Below are positions 54,371 to 63,607 of a stretch of 64,000 bases of DNA, in pieces; the stretch's first letter is position 1, and every line of letters begins with the position of its first letter. The notes beneath the pieces are model-generated. The model saw nothing but the letters and a program-made list of their open reading frames with translations. It searched no databases and was not told the DNA's origin. Location of the stretch: contig JAQTLE010000001.1 in NCBI GenBank assembly GCA_028715055.1, forward strand, positions 372,001-436,000, in the 5' to 3' direction. The DNA comes from Sulfurovaceae bacterium (GTDB taxonomy: Bacteria > Campylobacterota > Campylobacteria > Campylobacterales > Sulfurovaceae). The translations under genes and the position numbers were made by a program.

Positions 54371-55795
54371 TTAAAATAATTGCTTTAACCATGTAGATAG
54401 CTTATTTATATAACTATTTTGCTTATCAACTCTTGTTAGATCTTCTAAACAAAATGTTTTTACGTTTTGCTCTTCTGATTCTCCATTAAACAAAGAATGC
54501 TCATCATCAACATACTGGGTCTTTTGATTTTTTCTTTGTTCATAAAAATCATCAGCCGCATTATTGTGTATTTTGATATCTTTTAAATCTTCATGTTCAG
54601 TTGTTTTAGAGTGCAACAATTCTTGAGCATAATTTATTTCATACTCTGTGTGATTGCCCGATTTGTATAATAACAACCCTATTACTGATGCATATGCAGG
54701 ATTTTTTAACTCTTCAAACATGCCTTTAATATTTTCAATATTAGGTAGTGATATACGAACAGGCATATTGGAAAAAATAGCTTGAGCCAATTCTCTTGTG
54801 CCTTTTAGGTTAGCCATCCCGCCGGTTAATATGATACCGGAGCCCACCTTTTCTTTTAAGCCGCTTTTATCAAATATTTTTTCCAAGATAGCTAACGTTT
54901 CTTCGACTCTGGCAAAAATAACATCATGAACAATATCCAAAGAAACTATACTTCTATTTTCTTCATTGCCGATAATCGGCAATTCTATAGTATCATTTGA
55001 ACTTTCAGTGAGATTGCCGTGTCTTATTTTGATATTTTCAGCAATATTTAGAGGCGTATGAAGTGCAATTGATAAATCGCTTGTAATATTATTTGAACCG
55101 ATTCCAAAAAAGTCATTGTATCTAATGGCATTACCGGTATAAACAGTTAATGTACTTGTTTGTCCGCCCAAATCCAAAACAACTACGCCTAATTCTTTGT
55201 CATCTTCTTTGATTGTTGAAATTGAAGATGCATATCCATTTAGAACGATATCTTCGATTTCAACCCCCGCAGATTTGACAGCTTTTTTAAGATTAGATAG
55301 ATTTGATTTTTGGGTCATGACAATATTGACTTCAGCTTCCAATCTGCTAGCATTCATACCATATGGATCTTCTACGAAATCTTGATCGTCAACTTTAAAA
55401 TTGTACGGTAATACATGGATAATCTCATATTCATTTGGAATATTTGCATTATAAAGCGCAGTATTCAAAGCGCGATGAATTTCTTTGATACCTATATCTT
55501 TATGAGGTATATTTACTATTCCTGTTGCATTGATGCTTTTTGCATATGCATTAGAAATTGATACAATAGCGTTATTTATGTTATTGCCGGATATACGTCT
55601 TGCATCATTTACGGCTTTTTTTATGACTTTGGAAGCTAATTCTATATTTGTGATAGAACCTTTTTTGACACCTTGTGATTTTACAATCCCGTGACCTAGT
55701 ATTTGCAATTGATCATCGTCTGTTTTTTCTGCGATGATAGCACATATTTTGGTAGATCCAATGTCAATTGCTAATATAGTTTTATTCAAGGCCAA
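54371..55795 (-). CDS. ftsA: Cell division protein FtsA
   Basis: Actin-like protein that ties FtsZ to the membrane. Phosphate loop 1 is AIDIGSTKICAI near 9-20; phosphate 2 is VLDLGGQTS; adenosine motif is LTGGMANLKG near 318-327. The C-terminal amphipathic helix (SYINKLSTWLKQLF, last 14 residues) is the membrane anchor. A variable, acidic linker of about 70 residues precedes it, as in Helicobacter. The start overlaps the PpiD-like gene by 14 bases. Confidence 0.96.
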   Translation of the reverse strand: MALNKTILAIDIGSTKICAIIAEKTDDDQLQILGHGIVKSQGVKKGSITNIELASKVIKKAVNDARRISGNNINNAIVSISNAYAKSINATGIVNIPHKDIGIKEIHRALNTALYNANIPNEYEIIHVLPYNFKVDDQDFVEDPYGMNASRLEAEVNIVMTQKSNLSNLKKAVKSAGVEIEDIVLNGYASSISTIKEDDKELGVVVLDLGGQTSTLTVYTGNAIRYNDFFGIGSNNITSDLSIALHTPLNIAENIKIRHGNLTESSNDTIELPIIGNEENRSIVSLDIVHDVIFARVEETLAILEKIFDKSGLKEKVGSGIILTGGMANLKGTRELAQAIFSNMPVRISLPNIENIKGMFEELKNPAYASVIGLLLYKSGNHTEYEINYAQELLHSKTTEHEDLKDIKIHNNAADDFYEQRKNQKTQYVDDEHSLFNGESEEQNVKTFCLEDLTRVDKQNSYINKLSTWLKQLF

Positions 55796-57260
55796 GTCCT
55801 TTTACATAAACATCAGTTGAAAAATCTTTATCAAGTTTTTTTAGAAGATTTGCCTCTAAAAGTTTTCTTTTCAATTCACTTACGCTTTGATTAATCATCT
55901 GTGCCTCTTTATTGTCTCGAGTAACTACCTTTTGGGCTATAATTTTGTAAACAACAATTTTGTCCGATAGATTTATTATACCTTTTTCTTTTTGAGATGT
56001 AAATAGTTCTTGTAAAAATTGTAAATTTTCTCCGTTATTTAATGACAATGCATTGTCAGTGCCATTTAAAGATACCCATTTGACTGTTTTTCCGCCTGTT
56101 GTATCAAAATTTTTAAGAGTATTTATAGCAAGCGTTTGTAAAGCTTTTTTGCTGGCTTCTTTTGTATAATCCTGCACAAGATTGTTTTTGGCCTCATCAA
56201 ACGTCATTGGTTGCGGATTAATTTTTGAAATAAGTTTTATAGTTGCATATTTGTCTCCAACAGCTCTTGGTTTTAGGATATCGCCATTGTTTAGTTTGTC
56301 GATTTCGTTTATAATTTGTGGTGAAACTTTTTGATCATTTGCAGATAATACGATTTTTTCATTTGCTTGAATTTTGCCTTTTTTATAATCAATATATGCA
56401 CGTTGCGCAGTTTTTTCACCTTTTTGTAAACGAAGTTCTTTTGTGATAAAAGGAATTACTGCTTCAAACGGAAGTTGTTTTCCGTCCTGAGATATAAATT
56501 TGCTTACATTTGTTTTATAAAATGCTTCGAGTTCTTCTTTCGAGATATTAATATTTTCAGTCGGGGTCCATAATATCTCAATAGAATATTTTTTAGGCTG
56601 CATATAGTTTTGTTTATAATTTGACCAATATTGTTGCAGTTTATTATCATCAATAGATACAGAAACATCTTTAGATGTTAAAATGCTATAAGCTATCTGA
56701 TCAGATATGCCAAGGGGCAATGCCACAGCTTTTACCTCAAAAGGAGTCGCATTTGTGTAAAGCAAAGCTGTTAATTTATTGATAATCAATTCATCTTTTA
56801 CCATATTTTCAAAAGTTTGGGCTTTGATATTTTGTGTTTGAAGATATTGTTCATAGATCGCTTTATCAAATTTGCCGTTATTTTTGAAACCCTCAAATGA
56901 CTCAAGGGTTTTTGCAACTTCTTTGTCACTTGCCACAATACCATACTCTTTTGCCAAATTTAATATTTCTGCTTGTGCTTTTAGGATAGCAAAAGTTTGT
57001 TTTTCAATACCTATTTCCTTGGCTTTTTGTTCGTCCAACTTTCCTTGAAGTTGTTGATTGTATTGATTGTATAAATTGCGATATGCCATATCAAATCTAC
57101 TTTGTTCTATTGTAATATCGCCAACCTTGGCTATTTTGCCGCTATTGGAGCCGAGCTTATAACTTCCCCAGCCAACAAATCCGGCACCGATAAAAGCAAT
57201 TGTTGCGATCCATATTGTCCATACTAAATATCTGTTGTGTTTTTGCATCCAACTAATCAT
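55782..57260 (-). CDS. SurA/PpiD-like periplasmic chaperone-isomerase
   Basis: 492 residues with one N-terminal membrane helix (about 12-32), a SurA-N-type helical chaperone domain (about 40-180), and a parvulin-like region (about 225-365) that lacks the clear catalytic motifs of active parvulins. The layout matches PpiD, a membrane-tethered chaperone at the Sec exit. It precedes ftsA and ftsZ with a 14-base overlap. Confidence 0.87.
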   Translation of the reverse strand: MISWMQKHNRYLVWTIWIATIAFIGAGFVGWGSYKLGSNSGKIAKVGDITIEQSRFDMAYRNLYNQYNQQLQGKLDEQKAKEIGIEKQTFAILKAQAEILNLAKEYGIVASDKEVAKTLESFEGFKNNGKFDKAIYEQYLQTQNIKAQTFENMVKDELIINKLTALLYTNATPFEVKAVALPLGISDQIAYSILTSKDVSVSIDDNKLQQYWSNYKQNYMQPKKYSIEILWTPTENINISKEELEAFYKTNVSKFISQDGKQLPFEAVIPFITKELRLQKGEKTAQRAYIDYKKGKIQANEKIVLSANDQKVSPQIINEIDKLNNGDILKPRAVGDKYATIKLISKINPQPMTFDEAKNNLVQDYTKEASKKALQTLAINTLKNFDTTGGKTVKWVSLNGTDNALSLNNGENLQFLQELFTSQKEKGIINLSDKIVVYKIIAQKVVTRDNKEAQMINQSVSELKRKLLEANLLKKLDKDFSTDVYVKGLGLE

Positions 57261-57292
57261 TTATGTTTATCTACCTTCAATTAAAAAATTTG

Positions 57293-57298
57293 TATAAT
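57293..57298 (+). promoter_or_regulatory. Predicted -10 element of bioA
   Basis: TATAAT 44 bases upstream of the GTG start at 57343, in a TTTGTATAATATT context. Confidence 0.4.
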
Positions 57299-57342
57299 AT
57301 TTTAGTCAACTTGTTATTAAGTGCAATTGAAAAGGATGTTTT

Positions 57343-58644
57343 GTGGTAAGTTTAAATCAAGAATTAATGAAAAAAGACCTGGATATTGTATGGCATCCAT
57401 GTACTCAGATGAAAGACCATGAGATATTGCCTATAATTCCGATAAGATCAGCAAAAGGTGTTTACCTTTATGATTTTAATGAGAATAAATATATTGATGC
57501 TATCAGTAGCTGGTGGGTGAATATATTTGGACATTCAAATCCTTATATTAATAATAAAATAAAAGAGCAGCTAGAAACTTTAGAGCATGTTCTTTTAGCT
57601 GGTTTTACTCATGAACCTGCTATTAATTTAGCGCATAAATTGGTAGATATTGTCCCTAATGGTTTAAAAAAAGTATTTTTTGCAGACAATGGTTCTAGTG
57701 CAATTGAAATCGCACTTAAGATGAGCTATCACTATCATTTGAACATGAAACAAAAACGAACTACATTTTTATCTCTTACCAATAGCTATCACGGCGAAAC
57801 AATAGGAGCACTCAGTATAGGAGATGTTTCTTTGTATAAAGAGACTTATGAGCCGTTATTGCTTCAATGTTTGCAAACACCGGTGCCGATCAATAGCAGC
57901 AAACAAGCAGCAATAGATGCACTAAAAAGCTTGGAGTTGATCTTGAAAGATAATGGCAGCAATATATCGGCTATGATTGTTGAGCCATTGGTGCAAGGAG
58001 CTGGAGGCATGCATATGTATCATGCCGATTATTTAGCAGGCGCAAGAATCCTTACGCAAAAATATGGTATCCATTTTATCGCTGATGAGATTATGACAGG
58101 ATTTGGCCGTACAGGTACAATGTTTGCATGTGAGCAAGCATCAATATCCCCGGATTTTATGACATTGTCAAAAGGGCTTACCGGTGGCTACCTTCCATTG
58201 TCAGTTGTCATGACAACAAATGAAATATATAATGCATTTTATTGTGATTATAATGAGCATAAAGCATTTTTGCATTCTCACAGCTATACCGGAAATCCTT
58301 TGGCTTGTAGCGCAGCGCTGGCTACTTTGGAATTATTTGAGTCAAATGATATTTTGGAACAAAATAAGGAAAAAAGTTTGTACATAAAGACAAACCTAGA
58401 GAGATTTAAAAGTCTTCCCAATGTCAAAGAAACAAGAATTTTAGGCATGATAGCTGCTGTTGAATTGCAAGGATATAAGGCAGAAGAAAGAATAGGGCTT
58501 AAGGTTTACGAATTTGCACTTTCTCGGGGAGTTTTACTTAGACCACTAGGAAATGTGGTATATTTTATGCCGCCTTATATTATTTCAACGGAAGAAATAG
58601 ACAACGTTCTAGATACCATGTATGATGCTATAAAAAATATTTAG
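57343..58644 (+). CDS. bioA: Adenosylmethionine-8-amino-7-oxononanoate transaminase BioA
   Basis: PLP aminotransferase of biotin synthesis, making 7,8-diaminopelargonate with SAM as amino donor. 433 residues with VWHPCTQMKDHE near 14-25, SWWVNIFGHSNP near 54-65, DEIMTGFGRTG, and the PLP lysine in LSKGLTGGYLPLS. Translation begins at a GTG with AAAGGA upstream. Other biotin genes are not in the window. It is convergent with the Sel1-like gene. Confidence 0.95.
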   Translation: MVSLNQELMKKDLDIVWHPCTQMKDHEILPIIPIRSAKGVYLYDFNENKYIDAISSWWVNIFGHSNPYINNKIKEQLETLEHVLLAGFTHEPAINLAHKLVDIVPNGLKKVFFADNGSSAIEIALKMSYHYHLNMKQKRTTFLSLTNSYHGETIGALSIGDVSLYKETYEPLLLQCLQTPVPINSSKQAAIDALKSLELILKDNGSNISAMIVEPLVQGAGGMHMYHADYLAGARILTQKYGIHFIADEIMTGFGRTGTMFACEQASISPDFMTLSKGLTGGYLPLSVVMTTNEIYNAFYCDYNEHKAFLHSHSYTGNPLACSAALATLELFESNDILEQNKEKSLYIKTNLERFKSLPNVKETRILGMIAAVELQGYKAEERIGLKVYEFALSRGVLLRPLGNVVYFMPPYIISTEEIDNVLDTMYDAIKNI

Positions 58645-59609
58645 AGTATATTTTCTTCATCTTTAAACAAGAATGAAAAAAAGCCTTTATTTTTTTTTCT
58701 TATTTTGTTATAGAGATTTTTTGCTCTATCTAAATCAAGTTCAATAGCTTGCTTATAGCAATATTCAGCCTGTTTGACATCTTGTTCTGTCCCAACACCA
58801 TATTCATAGAATTGACCAAGGTCGCAAAGAGCTTCTCTGCAATTATTTGATGCCAATTCTTTTATAAGTTCGAAAGCTTTGTTGTTATTTTTTTGAAACA
58901 ATTCACCCTTGTATAATTCTCTAGCAAATAATAATTTTCCCAAATTAGAATCGGTTGCTCCAAATACTATCACCAATTGAGCTGCTTCATCATCAAGTTT
59001 TTTATTTTTGAGTTTTTGAATGTAAGCCAACATATTCAAAATCCCTTTTTCCGTATAGCCTATTTCTGCTATATATTTTATCCATGAATCGACAGACTTA
59101 GGAAAAACATACATTTCTTTGTCCAAATATATTGTTGTCATTTTTTGGATTTTCTCTACAATATCAGGTATCGGAGGATATTGATTGATGTCTTGTTGTT
59201 CTGTTTTATCACTTGTAAATATTTCTTCTGTTTTTTGGAGTTCTTTTTCTGCGGTAATTTCCAAATTGTCTATTTCATTTGGTTTTATATCTTTATTTTT
59301 TGTTTCTTCAGCTATTACATCAGATGGCATTATTGAGCTTGAGATATCTTGAGTAAAATCATCTTCTATGAATGATATTTGCTCTATTTTCGGTTGTGTA
59401 TTTTGTTGTTTATATTCTTTTACATTATACAGATCAATAAGAGCTTGTGCTTGAGCATAATTTTTTTGTCTCAAGAAACTTATGATTTCATTTAGGGCCT
59501 CATCTTCTTCGAAAGGTTCTAGTTTTAGTAATTGGAGTTTAATAGTTTCTGCATCTGTCATAAAGATTGCAAGTTTAATAATTTCTAGTCTTTTTTTAAT
59601 TTGATTCAT
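58641..59609 (-). CDS. Sel1-like repeat / TPR protein
   Basis: 322 residues without a signal peptide. An acidic, poorly ordered middle (about 70-150) is followed by helical repeats; the clearest Sel1 unit is CDLGQFYEYGVGTEQDVKQA near 270, with AEYCYKQAIELD after it. Such repeats usually bind other proteins. The ATG at 59609 is used; a GTG one codon upstream is possible. The gene ends within the bioA stop region. Function unknown. Confidence 0.72.
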   Translation of the reverse strand: MNQIKKRLEIIKLAIFMTDAETIKLQLLKLEPFEEDEALNEIISFLRQKNYAQAQALIDLYNVKEYKQQNTQPKIEQISFIEDDFTQDISSSIMPSDVIAEETKNKDIKPNEIDNLEITAEKELQKTEEIFTSDKTEQQDINQYPPIPDIVEKIQKMTTIYLDKEMYVFPKSVDSWIKYIAEIGYTEKGILNMLAYIQKLKNKKLDDEAAQLVIVFGATDSNLGKLLFARELYKGELFQKNNNKAFELIKELASNNCREALCDLGQFYEYGVGTEQDVKQAEYCYKQAIELDLDRAKNLYNKIRKKNKGFFSFLFKDEENIL

Positions 59610-59828
59610 CACAAATAATTCCTGCCATTGTCAACATTTTGTAATATTATATCAAAAAGAATGTCAAGATTTACAAGTCAATAAAGAAGCTTTTTTATAA
59701 ATTTCATAGTCGGTAATTAAAAAAATGTTTTTAGTTTTTAAAATGTTTTTATTTTAAAAACAGATTTGCTAAGAAGGCTTGGAGTAAAAATTTGTTATTA
59801 TATAAAAAATAAATACAAAGAGTACATT

Positions 59829-60761
59829 GTGTCAATCAAGAGTCCGCATATACCAGTTTTGCTTAATGAAGTGATTAATAGTTTTCGTGATGTAAAAAAC
59901 GGTTATTTTGTTGATTGTACTTTAGGTTACGGCGGCCACAGCAAACATATGTTGGAACATTATCCACAATTAAAACATATAGGTATAGACAGAGATGATG
60001 AAGCATTAGCTTTTTCCAAGCAGCATTTGATGCAATTTAGCGATAGAAGCATTTTATATAAAGGTACTTTTGCAAATATATTTCCCAAACTCCAAGAAAA
60101 ACCTATAGTTGCGGTATTGGCTGATTTTGGAGTATCATCTTTACAATTAGACAAATTGGAGCGAGGTTTTTCGTTTGGAAGCGAAACTCTTGATATGCGC
60201 ATGGATAGTGATGCAAAACTCAGTGCATATGAAGTAGTAAATAATTATAGTTTTTCTAAATTGGAATATATTTTTAAACATTACGGAGAGATAAATCGTT
60301 CTAAAGAATTGGCAAACTCGATAATCGAAGAGCGAGCAAAACAACCTATACAAAGTGCAAAAGCTTTAAGTGAAATTGCATCTAAAATTCTTCCAAAAGG
60401 CGGTAAAATTCATCCCGCGACTTTGGTTTTCCAAGCTATCAGAATAGAAGTAAACAATGAATTGGGCGAAATTGAAGGATTGCTTGATGCATTAGAAGCC
60501 AAACATACAGAAGGTGAAATTGTATCGTTGATCACGTTTCATTCTTTGGAAGACAGATTGGTCAAAAATCGTTTTACCAAATGGAGCAAAGACTGTATTT
60601 GCGATGATATGGCAATGAGATGTACTTGTGGAAAGAAACATTCTCTGGGTTTTATGTTGAACAAAAAACCGATTACCGCAAGTTTAGAAGAGTTGAAGTA
60701 TAATCCCAGAAGCAGAAGTGCCAAGCTTCGCACATTTTGTTTTACCAAATCAAACAATTAG
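59829..60761 (+). CDS. rsmH: 16S rRNA (cytosine(1402)-N(4))-methyltransferase RsmH
   Basis: Methylates N4 of C1402 in 16S rRNA using SAM. The GTG at 59829, with AAAGAG upstream, gives the family start SIKSPHIPVLLNEV and 310 residues, the usual length; the open frame continues upstream to 59766 but carries no conserved sequence. The SAM motif DCTLGYGGHSKHML and the FSFGSETLDMRMD and SFHSLEDRLVK motifs are clear. It is followed by an FtsL-like gene, as in other bacteria. Confidence 0.95.
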   Translation: MSIKSPHIPVLLNEVINSFRDVKNGYFVDCTLGYGGHSKHMLEHYPQLKHIGIDRDDEALAFSKQHLMQFSDRSILYKGTFANIFPKLQEKPIVAVLADFGVSSLQLDKLERGFSFGSETLDMRMDSDAKLSAYEVVNNYSFSKLEYIFKHYGEINRSKELANSIIEERAKQPIQSAKALSEIASKILPKGGKIHPATLVFQAIRIEVNNELGEIEGLLDALEAKHTEGEIVSLITFHSLEDRLVKNRFTKWSKDCICDDMAMRCTCGKKHSLGFMLNKKPITASLEELKYNPRSRSAKLRTFCFTKSNN

Positions 60762-60769
60762 GATTTGCA

Positions 60770-61057
60770 TTGATTACAGAGCCTCGTGAAGAAAATGGTA
60801 TTTCTATAATATTTCTAAAAAAAATATTATTGATTGCAGGCATTGTTTTTTTGCTTTCATTTATAAAAATTTACATTAGCAGCCAAATATATTATACGAG
60901 TAAAGTAGTTAATGACCTACAACAAGATGCGGCAGTATTGAGAGCTGAAAAAATGATGCTTGAGCATAATATAGAGACATTGAGGTTTAAAACAGAGGTT
61001 TTGGATGTTGCAATTAAGAGTTCTTTGGAGCCGCCTCTAGAGGTTAAAGCTAATTAA
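60770..61057 (+). CDS. FtsL-like small bitopic membrane protein
   Basis: 95 residues: a short cytoplasmic part, one membrane helix (about 20-39), then a coiled-coil-like stretch with LQQDAAVLRAEKMMLEHNI. That topology and the position directly after rsmH match FtsL of the division complex. The TTG at 60770 is the probable start since AGGA lies six bases upstream; an ATG at 60737 would overlap the rsmH end. Sequence identity to known FtsL cannot be judged here. Confidence 0.65.
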   Translation: MITEPREENGISIIFLKKILLIAGIVFLLSFIKIYISSQIYYTSKVVNDLQQDAAVLRAEKMMLEHNIETLRFKTEVLDVAIKSSLEPPLEVKAN

Positions 61058-61083
61058 TTGGTTTTTTGTAAATATAACTTTGG

Positions 61084-61089
61084 TATAAT
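61084..61089 (+). promoter_or_regulatory. Predicted -10 element of DUF2018-ispB-hemA-proS
   Basis: TATAAT 25 bases upstream of the ATG at 61114, with AGGAG between as ribosome-binding site. Confidence 0.45.
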
Positions 61090-61113
61090 CATTATATCAG
61101 CAGGAGAAGTGAT

Positions 61114-61395
61114 ATGAATATTTTTAATGAAGAAGATGATTTTTTGGTAACAACACCTAAAGAAAATTATTTTTCAATTTCTAGGCATGCTAATGAAAAT
61201 ATTGTCGAAATGGAATTTGAAAAAATGCTCGAACGTCTAGCAGCCGCAGAAAAGCTTATAGAAGAAAAAGGCTTAGAAGATGAATTCGAACTAACATTAA
61301 GCCATATGCGTGCTATAGGTAAAATGGAATTGGAAGATCGCGTAAACGGACTTTTTTTAGAATTAGCCGGCAATATAGTTACGCAATGTGAATAG
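61114..61395 (+). CDS. DUF2018-family protein (HP0242-like)
   Basis: 93 residues, all-helical, with EMEFEKMLERLAAAEKLIEEKG near the centre and ELAGNIV near the end. The DUF2018 family is limited to the Campylobacterota and includes HP0242, known as a knotted homodimer. Function unknown. It begins a run with ispB, hemA and proS, the order seen around HP0242-HP0238. Confidence 0.82.
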   Translation: MNIFNEEDDFLVTTPKENYFSISRHANENIVEMEFEKMLERLAAAEKLIEEKGLEDEFELTLSHMRAIGKMELEDRVNGLFLELAGNIVTQCE

Positions 61396-61403
61396 GGGAA
61401 AAT

Positions 61404-62300
61404 GTGCTTAGTGCAGTTGAAAGAAAAATAGAACAGTATGTCATTTCTTTGGAGCATCCAGAAATACTGGCATTTTATCATAAGCTTCCGGCCGGCAAAA
61501 GATTACGTGCAAAATTAATTTTATATATCGCAGGGGATAATTTACAATCTGTCAAATTAGCTGCGATAGTGGAGATGATCCACGCTGCAAGTTTACTGCA
61601 TGATGATGTTATAGATGATGCTATGACACGCAGAAACAAACCTTCTTTAAATGCAATTTACGGCAATAAAGTCGCTATTATGTTAGGAGATGTGCTTTAT
61701 TCAAAAGGATTTAATGAATTAAGCATAATGGATGCAAAGATAGCTCAAATCATTTCCGATGCAGTCATCAAATTGAGTATCGGAGAACTTGATGACGTTA
61801 TGATGTCAAAAACATTTAATACCAATAAAGAGCAATATATAAAAATGATTTACGGCAAGACCGCATCTCTAATTGAAGCGAGCGCAAATGCTGCAGCGTT
61901 ATTGGCAGGAAAGCCACAAGATAAGTATCGTATTTATGGAAAAAATTTAGGCTTGGCATTTCAAATGATAGATGATCTCCTCGACGTTGTTTCAGATAGC
62001 GCAACTCTTGGGAAGCCCGCATTACATGACTTTGAAGAAGGCAAAACTACATTGCCGTATATGTATCTTTATGAAGCATTAGATGAACAAGAAAAAATCA
62101 GATTAAAATCTTTGCACGGCAAGGTTTTATCATCAAATGACAGTGCATGGGTACAAGAGCAAATAAAAATATATAATATTCCACAAAAATGTTACAAGGA
62201 AGCCGCATCACTTATAGATGAGGCAATAAAATTAATGCAATCTGAGGGCGAAGCAAAATTGTCTGCAATAGCCAAAGAGATGATAGATAGGGATTTTTGA
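61404..62300 (+). CDS. ispB: Polyprenyl diphosphate synthase (IspB-like)
   Basis: Extends isoprenoid diphosphate chains for the quinone side chain. 298 residues. The two Asp-rich motifs are LLHDDVIDDAMTRRNKPSLN (first) and MIDDLLDVVSD (second, near 190-200). Translation probably starts at GTG 61404, preceded by AGGGGAAAA. The stop overlaps the hemA start by one base (TGATG). Chain length cannot be read from the sequence with certainty. Confidence 0.93.
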   Translation: MLSAVERKIEQYVISLEHPEILAFYHKLPAGKRLRAKLILYIAGDNLQSVKLAAIVEMIHAASLLHDDVIDDAMTRRNKPSLNAIYGNKVAIMLGDVLYSKGFNELSIMDAKIAQIISDAVIKLSIGELDDVMMSKTFNTNKEQYIKMIYGKTASLIEASANAAALLAGKPQDKYRIYGKNLGLAFQMIDDLLDVVSDSATLGKPALHDFEEGKTTLPYMYLYEALDEQEKIRLKSLHGKVLSSNDSAWVQEQIKIYNIPQKCYKEAASLIDEAIKLMQSEGEAKLSAIAKEMIDRDF

Positions 62301-63607
62301 TGTATTATCAAATTATTAGTTTTAATTATAAAAATTGTGATCTAGGAAATAGAGAAAAAATTAGTTTCAAAACAGAAGAAGATAAAAAAGAGATGCTGAC
62401 TCGTCTAGTCGGATTTGATTTTATACATGAAGCATTTATAGTCAGCACATGCAATCGCACAGAGATCGTTACTGCAAATAAAGATAATTTCTCAACTTAT
62501 CATACTATTTTGGGCATCATGAGCGAATACAGCGGCGTAAATTTTCATGAATTAAAAGAAATGATGGAAAGATTCGATGATGAAGATGCAGTCGGACATA
62601 TCTTTAGCGTAGTTTCATCCCTAGATTCATTGGTCGTTGGTGAATCTCAGATAACAGGTCAAGTCAAAGATGCGTTTCGTTTTTCTTACAATAATGCTAC
62701 AGCAGGAAAAAAATTAAATAGACTTTTGTCTTATGCTGTTAAGTGTGCCGCAGAAGTACGAAATGAAACTCAAATTTCTGCCAATCCTATTTCGATCGCA
62801 TCAGTCGCAGTTTCACAGGCTGAAGAAATTTTACAAGATACGATGGCCGGCATGACGGCTATCGTGATAGGGACAGGCGAGATGGGGATATTGACCACTA
62901 AACATCTTTTGCGTTCAGGATGTGATGTTATTTTGCTTGGCAGGGATATCAATAAAGCTAATGACGCCGCTCAGAATCTAGGAGATAATATAAAGGTTGA
63001 TACTATTGAGAATCTAGAAAAATATATTAATCGTTATCGTCTGCTTTTTAGTGCTACATCTTCGCCTGTACCGGTAGTTACAAAAGATTTAATTAGTGAA
63101 TGCGATTTTAGAAGATTATGGTTTGATATAGCCATACCTAGAGATATAGAAGAGACAGAAGATGAAAAGATCACTATTTATAGAATCGATGATTTACAAC
63201 ATATTTCCAATATAAATCATGCCCTTAGACAAGAACAAGCACTCAAAGCAAGCGAAATAGTTTCTCAGTATCAACAAGATTTTTATCGTTGGCTCAAAGC
63301 ATTGTCTATAGAGCCGGTTATCAAGGGGATCAGGGAACATGTTAATGCGGCAATTGAAAAAGAACTTTCAAAAGCTATAAAAAAAGGTTTTGTTCCTAAA
63401 GAACTACATGATAATCTTCATAAATTGGCAGTATCAATGTTTAATCAATTTTTACATAAACCAACTAAAAAGATGAGACAAAGCTCTAAAGAAAAAGAAG
63501 GTGTATATCAAATTGAAGCAATGCAATGTATTTTTGATGTTAACACCGAAGATGTAGACCCAAAACAATATAAAGAACAACAACATACAAAAGGATATAA
63601 AGCGTGA
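62300..63607 (+). CDS. hemA: Glutamyl-tRNA reductase HemA
   Basis: Reduces glutamyl-tRNA to glutamate-1-semialdehyde, the substrate of HemL. 435 residues: the catalytic Cys in VSTCNRTEI near 50-58, the [16 protein letters not shown] motif near 110-125, the nucleotide site IGTGEMG near 192-198, and a C-terminal dimerisation helix. The ATG at 62300 has AGGGA upstream. The stop overlaps the proS start (GTGA). Confidence 0.96.
   Translation: MYYQIISFNYKNCDLGNREKISFKTEEDKKEMLTRLVGFDFIHEAFIVSTCNRTEIVTANKDNFSTYHTILGIMSEYSGVNFHELKEMMERFDDEDAVGHIFSVVSSLDSLVVGESQITGQVKDAFRFSYNNATAGKKLNRLLSYAVKCAAEVRNETQISANPISIASVAVSQAEEILQDTMAGMTAIVIGTGEMGILTTKHLLRSGCDVILLGRDINKANDAAQNLGDNIKVDTIENLEKYINRYRLLFSATSSPVPVVTKDLISECDFRRLWFDIAIPRDIEETEDEKITIYRIDDLQHISNINHALRQEQALKASEIVSQYQQDFYRWLKALSIEPVIKGIREHVNAAIEKELSKAIKKGFVPKELHDNLHKLAVSMFNQFLHKPTKKMRQSSKEKEGVYQIEAMQCIFDVNTEDVDPKQYKEQQHTKGYKA

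Noticed and set aside
59766-59828. Upstream extension of RsmH to an ATG at 59766
   Set aside because: The conserved family start (SIKSPHIPVLLNEV) follows directly after the GTG at 59829, which has its own ribosome-binding site.
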